From Candidatus Nomurabacteria bacterium RIFCSPHIGHO2_01_FULL_39_10 (GTDB lineage: Bacteria; Patescibacteriota; Minisyncoccia; Phycocordibacterales; UBA9973): a DNA stretch of 10,983 bases. Below the pieces are notes generated by a model that saw nothing but the letters and a program-made list of their open reading frames with translations, made no database searches and was not told the origin of the DNA. Position 1 is the stretch's first letter. Each line of letters begins with the position of its first letter. Positions 1-5,587 of the stretch are shown one piece after another. Where the stretch lies: contig MFTJ01000047.1 in the NCBI GenBank assembly GCA_001786805.1, positions 23,046-34,028 on the forward strand, written 5' to 3'. Position numbers and translations under genes: made by a program.

Positions 1-127
1 CAACGACTCTGGTCACACGGCGGATATCCAAAATTTTCTGGTCAAATTCCGGTTTTGCCCGTCCGAAAGAAGATGACCTTTTGCCACCACTCTTTTTTTC
101 TCTTATGTTTTCTTTTGCTTTTTCCAT
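1..127 (-). CDS. rpsE: 30S ribosomal protein S5, N-terminal part (cut by window edge)
   Basis: The ATG at 125-127 opens 42 codons that run off the start of the window. The visible protein begins MEKAKENIREKKSGGKRSSS and ends EFDQKILDIRRVTRVV. That last segment matches the start of the S5 double-stranded RNA-binding-like domain, normally followed by a GG-rich RFRF stretch that lies outside the window. S5 sits on the back of the small subunit near the mRNA entry site and affects decoding accuracy. The gene lies 50 nt after rplR, its usual place in the spc cluster. No Shine-Dalgarno is visible; the spacer is mostly the AACTTTATAA-type repeat. Identification is firm despite truncation. Confidence 0.93.
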   Translation of the reverse strand, partial: MEKAKENIREKKSGGKRSSSFGRAKPEFDQKILDIRRVTRVV

Positions 128-143
128 TTTGTATTTTATATTT

Positions 144-180
144 TACTTTATGAACTTTATAACTTTCTACTTTATAACTA
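144..180 (-). repeat. AACTTTATAA-type repeat, copy A
   Basis: These 37 bases are identical to 4371-4407. On the minus strand the copy starts with the TAG stop of rplR and fills most of the rplR-rpsE spacer. An inverted, 33/36 matching copy lies at 5552-5587. I found it by direct comparison by eye; function unknown. Confidence 0.9.
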
Positions 181-519
181 AAACTTCAATCCGCTCGCCC
201 TCGCCTCGTCCGCTACTAATTTTATTCTTCCGGTATATTTGAATCCATTTCGGTCAAAAACAACTTTGTCCACTTTTATCCCTTTGCAGGCTTCGGTAAT
301 CATTTTACCAACCTCTTTGGCGCGTTCAGTTTTGGTTCCCTTTTTTAGTTTTATATCGCTTGCTTGCGCCAAAGTTTTGCCCGCAACATCGTCAATAATC
401 TGCGCATAAATAAATTTATTGGACCTAAAAACTGAAAGTCGTGGACGCTCCTTGGTGCCGTTCATCTTTGACCTTATTTTAGCTTTTAATCTTATTCTTT
501 TGTCGGTTTTGTTTTGCAT
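178..519 (-). CDS. rplR: 50S ribosomal protein L18
   Basis: A 113-residue protein with the L18 layout: a basic N-terminal tail (about residues 1-20), then RPRLSVFRSNKFIYAQIIDD, the first strands of the domain that binds 5S rRNA, and the closing VVFDRNGFKYTGRIKLVADE motif before a short end in GLKF. L18, with L5, carries 5S rRNA into the central protuberance. Length is near the family norm (about 115-120). It follows rplF by 59 nt, a spacer containing a GC-rich hairpin repeat (543-565). The stop codon TAG (178-180) is the first triplet of a 37-nt direct repeat that also occurs before rpmC. Confidence 0.96.
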   Translation of the reverse strand: MQNKTDKRIRLKAKIRSKMNGTKERPRLSVFRSNKFIYAQIIDDVAGKTLAQASDIKLKKGTKTERAKEVGKMITEACKGIKVDKVVFDRNGFKYTGRIKLVADEARASGLKF

Positions 520-542
520 TTTTTTGTTTTGTTTTTTATTTC

Positions 543-565
543 CCCTCTCCTTTATAAGGAGAGGG
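543..565 (-). repeat. GC-rich hairpin repeat, copy 1 (rplF-rplR spacer)
   Basis: A perfect 10-bp inverted repeat (CCCTCTCCTT / AAGGAGAGGG, 3-nt loop) followed on the plus strand by CTAGGGTGAGG. Sister copies with the same plan lie at 3495-3517 and 5974-5992. All three are between a ribosomal gene's stop and the next start, in the same orientation. There is no T-run, so it is not an obvious terminator. On the transcribed (minus) strand the purine-rich arm faces the downstream gene. Confidence 0.8.
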
Positions 566-578
566 CTAGGGTGAGGTG

Positions 579-1112
579 CTACACAGTCTTTTTGCCCTGC
601 TTGCGCCTGATAACTTCGCCTTCGTAACGCATACCCTTGCCTTTATAAGGCTCGCCTTTCTTCAAAGCGCGAATGGCGGCGGTAAAACTACCAACCAATT
701 CTTTGTCAATTCCTGTGATAGTAATGTTGTTTTTGTCGGCGGTAGCGGTGATTGTATCCGGAATTTTAACTATTACAGGGTGTGAAAAACCCAAAGCAAA
801 AACAAATTCCTTGCCTTTGACTTCGGACTTGAATCCGACACCCTCCAATATCAATTTCTTTTGGTAAGGAGTGACCACTCCGGCAATCATATTTTTTATG
901 TGCGCGGCGTAAGTGCCCCAGAGGGATTTTGAAAATTTGTCGTTTCTCTTGATATTTAAATTTATCGCTTTATCAGTTATAGTAAAAGTTATATCATCTC
1001 TGAAAGTTTTGGTTAGAGTTCCCTTTGGTCCCGTCACCGTCAAAACATCGCCATTTTTGATGACTTTGATTCCCGCAGGTATTTGTATTTCTTGTTTGCC
1101 TATTCTTGACAT
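579..1112 (-). CDS. rplF: 50S ribosomal protein L6
   Basis: A 177-residue protein of standard L6 length with the duplicated alpha/beta fold. The N-terminal copy begins MSRIGKQEIQIPAGI and VTGPKGTLTKTF. The second copy ends in the hallmark GEPYKGKGMRYEGEVIRRKQ, which contacts 23S rRNA near the factor-binding region and the sarcin-ricin loop. It follows rpsH; the entire spacer is a perfect 20-bp hairpin that ends 8 nt before the ATG, leaving no Shine-Dalgarno. Translation may depend on coupling or on the hairpin placing the ribosome, which is inference. Order rpsH-rplF-rplR is canonical for the spc cluster. Confidence 0.97.
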   Translation of the reverse strand: MSRIGKQEIQIPAGIKVIKNGDVLTVTGPKGTLTKTFRDDITFTITDKAINLNIKRNDKFSKSLWGTYAAHIKNMIAGVVTPYQKKLILEGVGFKSEVKGKEFVFALGFSHPVIVKIPDTITATADKNNITITGIDKELVGSFTAAIRALKKGEPYKGKGMRYEGEVIRRKQGKKTV

Positions 1113-1120
1113 ATTTTTAT

Positions 1121-1166
1121 GCAGATAGAGCCTTAGACTCTAGATAGAGTCTAAGGCTCTATCTGC
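1121..1166 (-). repeat. Perfect 20-bp hairpin filling the rpsH-rplF spacer
   Basis: Left arm GCAGATAGAGCCTTAGACTC (1121-1140), loop TAGATA, right arm its exact reverse complement (1147-1166). It begins directly after the rpsH TGA stop and ends 8 nt before the rplF ATG. On the minus strand it is followed by ATAAAAAT, not a T-run, so a terminator is unlikely. It could be an RNA processing site or a translational spacer. Confidence 0.9.
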
Positions 1167-1553
1167 TCACCATACTCTAAACAACGCTTCGCCTCCGACC
1201 TGCTCCTTTCTGGCAACTTTCCCTGATAAAATTCCTTTCGGTGTGGAAAGCACGAGCAATCCAGACCCATTTCTGACCGAATGAATATCTTTAACTCCGA
1301 AATAAATGCGTCGGGATTGTTTTGAAATTCTTTCAACTTCGGTAATTTTTGGTTTTTTGTCCACATAAAGCAACTCTACCTCCAAGACTGGCTGATCTTT
1401 TTTAATTTTCTTAGAGAAGTTTCTGATATACCCCTCTTTCTTCAAGCATTCGGCAATGGCATGTTTCATTTTAGAATAAGGCATTGAGACAGATTCCTTG
1501 TCTGCCAAACTTCCATTCTTCATCATTATTAACATATTTGAAATTGAATCCAT
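1167..1553 (-). CDS. rpsH: 30S ribosomal protein S8
   Basis: I place the start at ATG 1553, giving 128 residues that begin MDSISNMLIMMKNG, aligned with the family start (DPIADMLTRIRNG-like). An in-frame TTG at 1574 would add seven residues that S8 does not normally have. The C-terminal domain shows STPKGILSGKVARKEQVGGE and the terminal FRVW, typical of S8. S8 binds the central domain of 16S rRNA, and in E. coli also represses the spc operon by binding its mRNA near rplE/rpsN. Here that junction is interrupted by an insert, so the same control cannot be assumed. With this start, the gap after rpsN is 14 nt. No clear Shine-Dalgarno. Confidence 0.95.
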   Translation of the reverse strand: MDSISNMLIMMKNGSLADKESVSMPYSKMKHAIAECLKKEGYIRNFSKKIKKDQPVLEVELLYVDKKPKITEVERISKQSRRIYFGVKDIHSVRNGSGLLVLSTPKGILSGKVARKEQVGGEALFRVW

Positions 1554-1567
1554 AAATTTTTTACTTT

Positions 1568-1753
1568 TTACCAAGAAGATTTGCGAACTCCTGGGAGCAT
1601 TCCCTCATTTGCGAGCTCTCTAAAACAAATACGGCACAAACCGAAATCTCTCATGAAAGCATTGCCGCGCCCACAGCGAAAACATCGGTTTTTCTGCCGA
1701 GTGCTAAATTTGGGCTTTTTTGCCGCCCGCGCTTTGACTGATGTTTTTGCCAT
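1568..1753 (-). CDS. rpsN: 30S ribosomal protein S14, zinc-binding short form
   Basis: A 61-residue S14 of the short zinc type. Cysteines at residues 24, 27, 40 and 43 (CFRCGR and CRICF) form a Zn ribbon, and the end LPGVRKSSW is the usual S14 close. S14 binds the 16S 3' major domain in the small-subunit head, beside S3 and S10. It follows insert 3 instead of directly following rplE. A promoter with a TTGACT -35 and extended -10 lies about 110-135 nt upstream, giving a leader of roughly 100 nt that contains a CCTTAAGG palindrome. That leader could be regulatory, but I see no recognisable motif. Confidence 0.97.
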   Translation of the reverse strand: MAKTSVKARAAKKPKFSTRQKNRCFRCGRGNAFMRDFGLCRICFRELANEGMLPGVRKSSW

Positions 1754-1859
1754 GTGAAATAATGCCTATTTTTATAGATGATATCGTGTATTTTTTCTTA
1801 AAACTTTACATTGCAAGCCTTAAGGAGAAACACAGATCAATCTATCTCTAGACTCTTTT

Positions 1860-1888
1860 ATGTTAGCAAAATATACATAAAGAGTCAA
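1860..1888 (-). promoter_or_regulatory. Candidate promoter for rpsN and the distal spc genes
   Basis: Minus-strand -35 TTGACT (1883-1888), 17-nt spacer, -10 TAACAT (1860-1865) preceded by TGC, an extended -10. The predicted start is near 1853. It lies directly after the pilin remnant's stop codon. Its spacer/-10 core (TTTGCTAA-AT) is shared with the rpsS promoters at 6417-6444 and 6599-6626. Confidence 0.65.
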
Positions 1889-1892
1889 ATTT

Positions 1893-2400
1893 TTAAATAT
1901 GACAATCAACAAGCGGTACTGTCTGATCCATTCCGCCATATTCTAGACGATTGCCATCACCTCGAATAAGACCAGTTGCTAAATTGTTATTATCCATTAC
2001 TTTATCCAGGGCGACTGCATTCGCCGATCCCGGAGCGTTCATAGATATTGAAAAAGTAAATGTGCGCCATGCTCCCAATGATATTGATTTCCCCATGGAA
2101 GTGTCGACCAAGATATATGGGGAGCAGCCCACGCTTTTTCTTTAGTATCAACCCAATCATGGTCAAAGCAAGGATACACGCCGTTATTGGCACTAAGATA
2201 TAAATTAAGGGCTAAATTCAACTGTTTTAAATCTGATGCGGCTCGCGCGACTTTAGCTTTATCTCGCGCAGAATTTAAGCTGGCTAAAACTACAGACGAA
2301 TACCGATAATGGCAATTACCACAAGCAACTCAATGAGCGTGAAGCCTGAAGAAAAACTATGGAAATAATTATATTTTTTATGGTTTATATGTTGCTTCAT
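1893..2400 (-). pseudogene. Type IV pilin-like gene broken by two frame changes
   Basis: The ATG at 2398-2400 opens MKQHINHKKYNYFHSFSSG, a short basic leader, followed by FTLIELLVVIAIIGI, the prepilin-peptidase site (cut after Gly19, Glu at mature +5) and hydrophobic helix. This frame stops at 2290-2292. Reading resumes one frame back near 2299 with SSVVLASLNSARDKAKVARA and LKQLNLALNLYLSANNGVYP, typical of pilins after the helix. The reading then moves to the third frame near 2120-2133 and continues to NNNLATGLIRGDGNRLEYGG and a TAA at 1893. Together about 165 residues, a normal pilin size. Each change equals a loss of 1 or 4 nt. It overlaps the end of the upstream gene by 23 nt. Decay is more likely than recoding, though assembly error cannot be excluded. 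Confidence 0.85.
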
Positions 2401-2680
2401 ATGGTAATGGTTTAGCTCCACTTCTATTATTACTAAAAAACAAAAACAAAGAAACAGCAAACATTAGAACTACAACTCCAAATAGCACATACTCCGCTTG
2501 CCTTTGTTCTTTAATTGCTCCGCCGGAAAGCTTCATCACCCACCCTACCATTTTTGGAACTTCTGGGATTTTTGGAATTTCGGGAGCATTTTGCATGTCC
2601 TCCGCACTTGATTTAGCCTCAAATTCTTTTAGAGCTTGATCAATCTCGGTATTACTATCTATTTTTACTTCTTCAGGCAT
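2378..2680 (-). CDS. Single-helix membrane protein of unknown function
   Basis: I do not recognise this 100-residue protein. Residues 1-32 are acidic and probably helical. Residues 33-44 form a proline-rich linker (PEIPKIPEVPKM). Residues about 64-82 are a hydrophobic membrane span, and a short tail ends in EATYKP. With no signal peptide and acidic N-terminus, the N-terminal part is probably cytoplasmic. It starts 12 nt after the rplE stop and its 3' end overlaps the start of the pilin remnant, so the two were likely expressed together; a pilus-related role is only a guess. A perfect TATAAT (minus strand, 2687-2692) lies 6 nt before the ATG, suggesting a leaderless mRNA. No Shine-Dalgarno. 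Confidence 0.75.
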   Translation of the reverse strand: MPEEVKIDSNTEIDQALKEFEAKSSAEDMQNAPEIPKIPEVPKMVGWVMKLSGGAIKEQRQAEYVLFGVVVLMFAVSLFLFFSNNRSGAKPLPYEATYKP

Positions 2681-2681
2681 G

Positions 2682-2694
2682 AGTATATTATACT
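2682..2694 (-). promoter_or_regulatory. TATAAT box abutting the start of the 2378-2680 gene, inside a palindrome
   Basis: On the minus strand TATAAT (2687-2692) is followed by six bases and then ATG. It sits in the palindrome AGTATA-T-TATACT that overlaps the rplE stop codon. No good -35 is visible, because that position is inside rplE coding sequence. Confidence 0.4.
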
Positions 2695-3241
2695 ACTTCT
2701 TAAAAGGAATTCCTAGGAGCTCAAAGAAAGCGGTGCCTTCTTTTTTGTTTTTTGCGGTGCAAACGAGAGTAATAGAAAGACCAAAGACATCGCGAATGTC
2801 TTCATCGGCTGTTTCCGGGAAAATGGTGTGCTCTTTGATGCCGATAGAAAGATTGCCTATGTTATCAACTGAATTTCGGGAAATGCCACGGAAATCTTTG
2901 GTTCTGGGAAGAGCCACATTGATGAGCTTTTCCAAAAATGCGTACATTCTTTTGCCGCGAAGGGTTGTAACGATTCCGATAGGATCGCCCTTTCTGGTTT
3001 TGAAAGACGCCACTGACTGTTTGGCGCCTCTTGTGGCGGGTTTCTGTCCGCTTATTTTGGCGAGACGCAGGGCGATAGCCTCATTTTTATTCTTATCTTT
3101 TTTAATAGCTGTTCCCGTGCCTACATTCAGCACGATTTTTTGCACTTTAGGGGCAGCCATTGCATTTTTATAATGAAAAGCGTTTTTCATTTTTTCATAC
3201 GCATTTATTTCTTTTTCTTTTACGGTTAAATGTTTTGTCAT
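2693..3241 (-). CDS. rplE: 50S ribosomal protein L5
   Basis: A 182-residue protein of normal L5 length. Recognisable blocks are VQKIVLNVGTGTA, ISGQKPATRGAKQSVASFK, and RKGDPIGIVTTLRGKRMYAF, then the P-site-facing loop region LPRTKDFRGISRNS and SIGIKEHTIFPE. L5 binds 5S rRNA in the central protuberance and touches the P-site tRNA. It follows rplX by 15 nt, as expected. What follows is unusual: rpsN, normally next, is displaced by almost 1 kb of accessory sequence. The last residues are LLGIPFKK. Confidence 0.97.
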   Translation of the reverse strand: MTKHLTVKEKEINAYEKMKNAFHYKNAMAAPKVQKIVLNVGTGTAIKKDKNKNEAIALRLAKISGQKPATRGAKQSVASFKTRKGDPIGIVTTLRGKRMYAFLEKLINVALPRTKDFRGISRNSVDNIGNLSIGIKEHTIFPETADEDIRDVFGLSITLVCTAKNKKEGTAFFELLGIPFKK

Positions 3242-3256
3242 ATTTTGCTTATACTT

Positions 3257-3475
3257 TTATTGTATTTTTTTAACATTTGAAGCATGTATCGGCATTTCTA
3301 TGTTTTTCATGCTCCCTTTTTCGTTGGACTTTCGCGGACGCTGATGTTTCTTGCTCATGTTTGCCCCCTCAACAATAACTTTATTTTCCGCAACCATTAC
3401 CTTGAGTATTTTACCCTTTTTGCCTTTGTCTTTGCCTGTTATTATTGTTACATTATCTCCTTTTTTGATTTTCAT
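3257..3475 (-). CDS. rplX: 50S ribosomal protein L24, short form
   Basis: A 72-residue L24 with the KOW motif at the start (MKIKKGDNVTIITGKDKGKK and GKILKV), then VIVEGANMSKKHQRP. It lacks the C-terminal 25-30 residues of the E. coli protein; a short L24 fits CPR genomes. L24 starts early 50S assembly by binding the 5' domain of 23S rRNA. It has one of the few clear Shine-Dalgarno sequences here: AAGGAGG about 10 nt before the ATG, directly adjoining a GC-rich hairpin repeat (3495-3517). Spacing to rplE is 15 nt. Confidence 0.95.
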   Translation of the reverse strand: MKIKKGDNVTIITGKDKGKKGKILKVMVAENKVIVEGANMSKKHQRPRKSNEKGSMKNIEMPIHASNVKKIQ

Positions 3476-3494
3476 ATATTTTTATCCTCCTTCC

Positions 3495-3517
3495 CCTCCC
3501 CCTTGATAAGGGGGAGG
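3495..3517 (-). repeat. GC-rich hairpin repeat, copy 2 (rplN-rplX spacer)
   Basis: A perfect 10-bp inverted repeat, CCTCCCCCTT / AAGGGGGAGG, with loop GAT, followed on the plus strand by TAGGGAGGGGG. It is the same design as 543-565 and 5974-5992. On the minus strand its purine arm runs into GGGGAAGGAGG, which provides the Shine-Dalgarno of rplX. Confidence 0.8.
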
Positions 3518-3536
3518 TAGGGAGGGGGTAATTTTC

Positions 3537-3908
3537 CTAAATGACCTCCTGCGCCAAAGAAATTATCTTCTGAAATCCTTTCTCGGCCAACTCTCGCGGC
3601 ATCGGTCCGAATACGCGTCCTGCTTTCGGGTCCATTTTGCCTTTCTCCAATATAACCACTGCGTTATCGTCAAAACGAATATAAGACCCGTCAGCTCGGC
3701 GAAAGGCGCTTCTGGTGCGAACGACAACAGCCTCGTGCACATCTTTCTTTTTGACACCTTTTCGGGGACTCGCCACCTTGACCGTAATAATAACTCTCTC
3801 GCCCAAAGAAGCGTATCTTTTTTTGGAAGATCCTAAAACCTTAAAAATCTTGGCCACTGTGCCTCCGGCGTTATCTGCTATTTTTGCCCATGTTCCTTCT
3901 TGTATCAT
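3537..3908 (-). CDS. rplN: 50S ribosomal protein L14
   Basis: A 123-residue protein, the exact usual L14 length. Features include MIQEGTWAKIADNAGG (family MIQ-L-VADNSGA), GERVIITVKVASP, VVVRTRSAFRRADGSYIRFD with the following DDNAVVIL, and the end RVFGPMPRELAEKGFQKIIS. L14 lies at the subunit interface, forming bridges with helix 14 of 16S rRNA and contacting L19. It follows rpsQ by 6 nt, canonical order. No irregularity in the protein. A hairpin repeat follows the stop codon. Confidence 0.97.
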   Translation of the reverse strand: MIQEGTWAKIADNAGGTVAKIFKVLGSSKKRYASLGERVIITVKVASPRKGVKKKDVHEAVVVRTRSAFRRADGSYIRFDDNAVVILEKGKMDPKAGRVFGPMPRELAEKGFQKIISLAQEVI

Positions 3909-3914
3909 AATTTT

Positions 3915-4184
3915 TTATTCAAGGACGGTCCTTGGGGAAACTTCTTTAAGGACCGTCCTTAATACCTTAAAGTGCTTATCTTTGGAAATCGGTTTTGTTT
4001 CAATAATTTCCACTTTGTCTCCGACTTTATATTTATTTTCTCCGTCATGAGCTTTGTATCTCTTGCTGATTTTGTAAAATTTTCCGTATAGCGGATGCTT
4101 TACAAAACGCGACACGGACACGACAACAGTCTTGTCCATTTTATCCGAAACAATTACGCCTTTTAACACATTGCCTTTACTCAT
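3915..4184 (-). CDS. rpsQ: 30S ribosomal protein S17
   Basis: An 89-residue OB-fold protein: VLKGVIVSDKMDKTVVVSVS, then HPLYGKFYKISKRYKAHD, then NKYKVGDKVEIIETKPISKDK and HFKVLRTV. S17 binds the 5' domain of 16S rRNA early in 30S assembly. It overlaps rpmC by 8 nt. The C-terminal tail RTVLKEVSPRTVLE is odd: it is encoded by two mutually inverted 13-bp blocks (3921-3933 and 3948-3960), so the RTVLKE and RTVLE peptides look like a duplication. The tail is a few residues longer than the E. coli protein. Confidence 0.96.
   Translation of the reverse strand: MSKGNVLKGVIVSDKMDKTVVVSVSRFVKHPLYGKFYKISKRYKAHDGENKYKVGDKVEIIETKPISKDKHFKVLRTVLKEVSPRTVLE
3921..3960 (-). repeat. 13-bp inverted repeat inside the rpsQ 3' end
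   Basis: AAGGACGGTCCTT (3921-3933) and its exact reverse complement AAGGACCGTCCTT (3948-3960), separated by 14 nt. Each block is itself palindromic except at its centre. It lies wholly in coding sequence, 5-45 nt before the end of rpsQ, and encodes RTVLKEVSPRTVLE. Confidence 0.85.
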
Positions 4185-4371
4185 TTTTTTTATTTATTTC
4201 TGTTAAAATTCTGGCTATATCCTTCTTCAGGGTCGAAAACTCTTTTACATTCTTGGATTTTGAGCCTTCAGCTTTGAATTTTATCACTCTCGCATTTTCC
4301 CGCAAAATAGCAAGCTTTTTTTCTAGCTCACTTTTTTTCATTCCTTTTAAGTTTTCTTTTTTTGTTTTCAT
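4177..4371 (-). CDS. rpmC: 50S ribosomal protein L29
   Basis: A 64-residue, two-helix L29. MKKSELEKKLAILRENARVI followed by KFKAEG is the conserved first helix and turn, and LKKDIARILTEINKKNE is the second helix. A short basic N-terminal extension (about 10 residues) precedes the core. L29 sits by the exit tunnel beside L23 and helps form the docking site for nascent-chain factors. Its ATG directly abuts the 37-nt direct repeat that makes up the whole rplP-rpmC spacer. There is no Shine-Dalgarno. The 3' end overlaps rpsQ by 8 nt, pointing to coupled translation. Confidence 0.94.
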   Translation of the reverse strand: MKTKKENLKGMKKSELEKKLAILRENARVIKFKAEGSKSKNVKEFSTLKKDIARILTEINKKNE

Positions 4372-4407
4372 ACTTTATGAACTTTATAACTTTCTACTTT
4401 ATAACTA
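4371..4407 (-). repeat. AACTTTATAA-type repeat, copy B
   Basis: Identical over 37 bases to 144-180. It occupies the entire rplP-rpmC spacer: its last minus-strand base is the A of the rpmC ATG, and its first triplet TAG comes directly after the rplP TAG, making a tandem stop. Confidence 0.9.
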
Positions 4408-4836
4408 CTACTGCCTATGCGCGCGAGATATAATTCTGACTGAAATCGGCAGTTTACTGCCCGCTTTTCGCAGAGCCTCATGAGCTATTTTTTCTTCAAC
4501 GCCGTCCACTTCAAAAATAATCCGTCCGGGAAAAACATCAAAACAGTAGCCTTGCGGGTCGCCCTTGCCTTTTCCCATGCCCACTTCTGCGGGCTTGGCA
4601 GTGTAAGGACGGTCAGGAAAAATACGAATCCAGTACTTGCCGACCTTGGTGAGCGTTCGGGCAATTACTTTTCGGGCGGCTTCAATCTGGACAGACCTCA
4701 CGCGCGCTTGAGAGGTAGACTTTAGTCCATAAGACCCGAAAGAAAGCTTTGACCCGCGAGTGTCCGGCGTCATTGATTTTTTGTTAAGCCGTCCCGTCTG
4801 CCATTTTCTAAATTTTACTTTTTTGGGTAACAGCAT
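4408..4836 (-). CDS. rplP: 50S ribosomal protein L16
   Basis: A 142-residue protein, near the usual 136-140. It begins MLLPKKVKFRKWQTGRLNKK, continues with LSFGSYGLKSTSQARVRSVQ and IEAARKVIAR, has the conserved loop MGKGKGDPQGYCFDVFPGRI, and ends EALRKAGSKLPISVRIISRA. L16 organises the A-site tRNA region and the peptidyl transferase surroundings and is a late assembly protein. It follows rpsC after 4 nt, so expression is probably by translational coupling. Two consecutive TAG codons end it. Confidence 0.97.
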   Translation of the reverse strand: MLLPKKVKFRKWQTGRLNKKSMTPDTRGSKLSFGSYGLKSTSQARVRSVQIEAARKVIARTLTKVGKYWIRIFPDRPYTAKPAEVGMGKGKGDPQGYCFDVFPGRIIFEVDGVEEKIAHEALRKAGSKLPISVRIISRAHRQ

Positions 4837-4840
4837 AAAA

Positions 4841-5545
4841 TTAATCAGACTTAGCCTTATTTTCTAATGGCTCGCCTTTCTTTGTATTTTTCTCCGCAAA
4901 TATCTTGCCTCGGTAAATCCAGACCTTTATGCCGATTGTGCCGTACGACAAGGTGGCGCGTTCGCGCTTAAAGTCTATGTCCGCGCGGAAGCTCTGGAGA
5001 GGGATGCTTCCGCGCTTAAGCTCTTCCGTGCGGGCAATGTCCGCTCCGCCGAGACGTCCTCCGAGCACAATTCTCGCTCCCTCCACTCCGCGAGCCTGCA
5101 TAACTTTTTCAATAATTGTTTTGATAACTCGGCGATAAGGCAGTCTCTTCTCCAAACCTTCAGCAATCATATAAGCCACGATAGCGGCATCGGCTTCCGG
5201 ATTGTTAACTTCAATAATTTCCAGCTTAAAATCTTCCGGTCTGCCGAGTTTGAGATAATCCATTTTCTTCAAAATTTCCTCTTTCAGCTTGGCTGCTCCT
5301 TCGCCATTCCTGCCGATAATCAGACCGGGACGGGAAGTTTTTATCATAAAGCGAGTAGCTTTTCGGCTTCTCTCGATTTCAATGGTGGAAATATACATTC
5401 CACGCAGTTTCTTTTCCAGCCACTCTCGAATCAGCACATCCCCTTTTAGGTATATGACATACTTTTTCGGGTCGGCAAACCAGCGGGACTTCCAGTCTCG
5501 GAGCATGATCAATCTATGGGCATATGGGTGTACTATTTTTGACAT
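4841..5545 (-). CDS. rpsC: 30S ribosomal protein S3
   Basis: A 234-residue S3. The N-terminal type II KH domain has SRPGLIIGRNGEGAAKLKEE with the GXXG loop GRNG at residues 78-81. The C-terminal domain includes IAEGLEKRLPYRRVIKTIIE and GVEGARIVLGGRLGGADIAR, then LSYGTIGIKVWIYRG. S3 forms part of the mRNA entry channel and its helicase activity. The N-terminus reads SKIVHPYAHRLIMLRDWKSR, not the common MGQKVNPIGFRLG form; I associate this variant with CPR bacteria. It lies 33 nt after the rplV stop, in a spacer made of an inverted AACTTTATAA-type repeat. Confidence 0.97.
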   Translation of the reverse strand: MSKIVHPYAHRLIMLRDWKSRWFADPKKYVIYLKGDVLIREWLEKKLRGMYISTIEIERSRKATRFMIKTSRPGLIIGRNGEGAAKLKEEILKKMDYLKLGRPEDFKLEIIEVNNPEADAAIVAYMIAEGLEKRLPYRRVIKTIIEKVMQARGVEGARIVLGGRLGGADIARTEELKRGSIPLQSFRADIDFKRERATLSYGTIGIKVWIYRGKIFAEKNTKKGEPLENKAKSD

Positions 5546-5551
5546 ATAATT

Positions 5552-5587
5552 TAGTTATAAAGTGTAAAGTTATAAAGTTTATAAAGT
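5552..5587 (+). repeat. AACTTTATAA-type repeat, inverted copy C
   Basis: Its orientation is opposite to copies A and B. The minus-strand sequence matches the plus-strand sequence of copy A at 33 of 36 positions. It fills most of the rplV-rpsC spacer and supplies the last sense codons and TAA stop of rplV. Confidence 0.8.

Noticed and set aside
576..1128. Plus-strand open frames opposite rplF, rpsC, rplB and others
   Set aside because: They lie opposite firmly identified ribosomal genes, show no recognisable domain and have no start signals; shadows.
1554..1574. TTG at 1574 as the start of rpsH
   Set aside because: It adds seven residues absent from S8. ATG 1553 gives the conserved N-terminus MDSISNML.
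1754..1853. rpsN leader as a known ribosomal-protein autoregulatory RNA
   Set aside because: Only small palindromes (for example CCTTAAGG) are visible, and no recognisable S8- or L5-binding structure.
2701..2722. Cluster of restriction-site-like hexamers (GAATTC, CCTAGG, GAGCTC) at the rplE end, suggesting vector sequence
   Set aside because: The bases are in frame and encode the proper L5 C-terminus ELLGIPFK, so this is chance.
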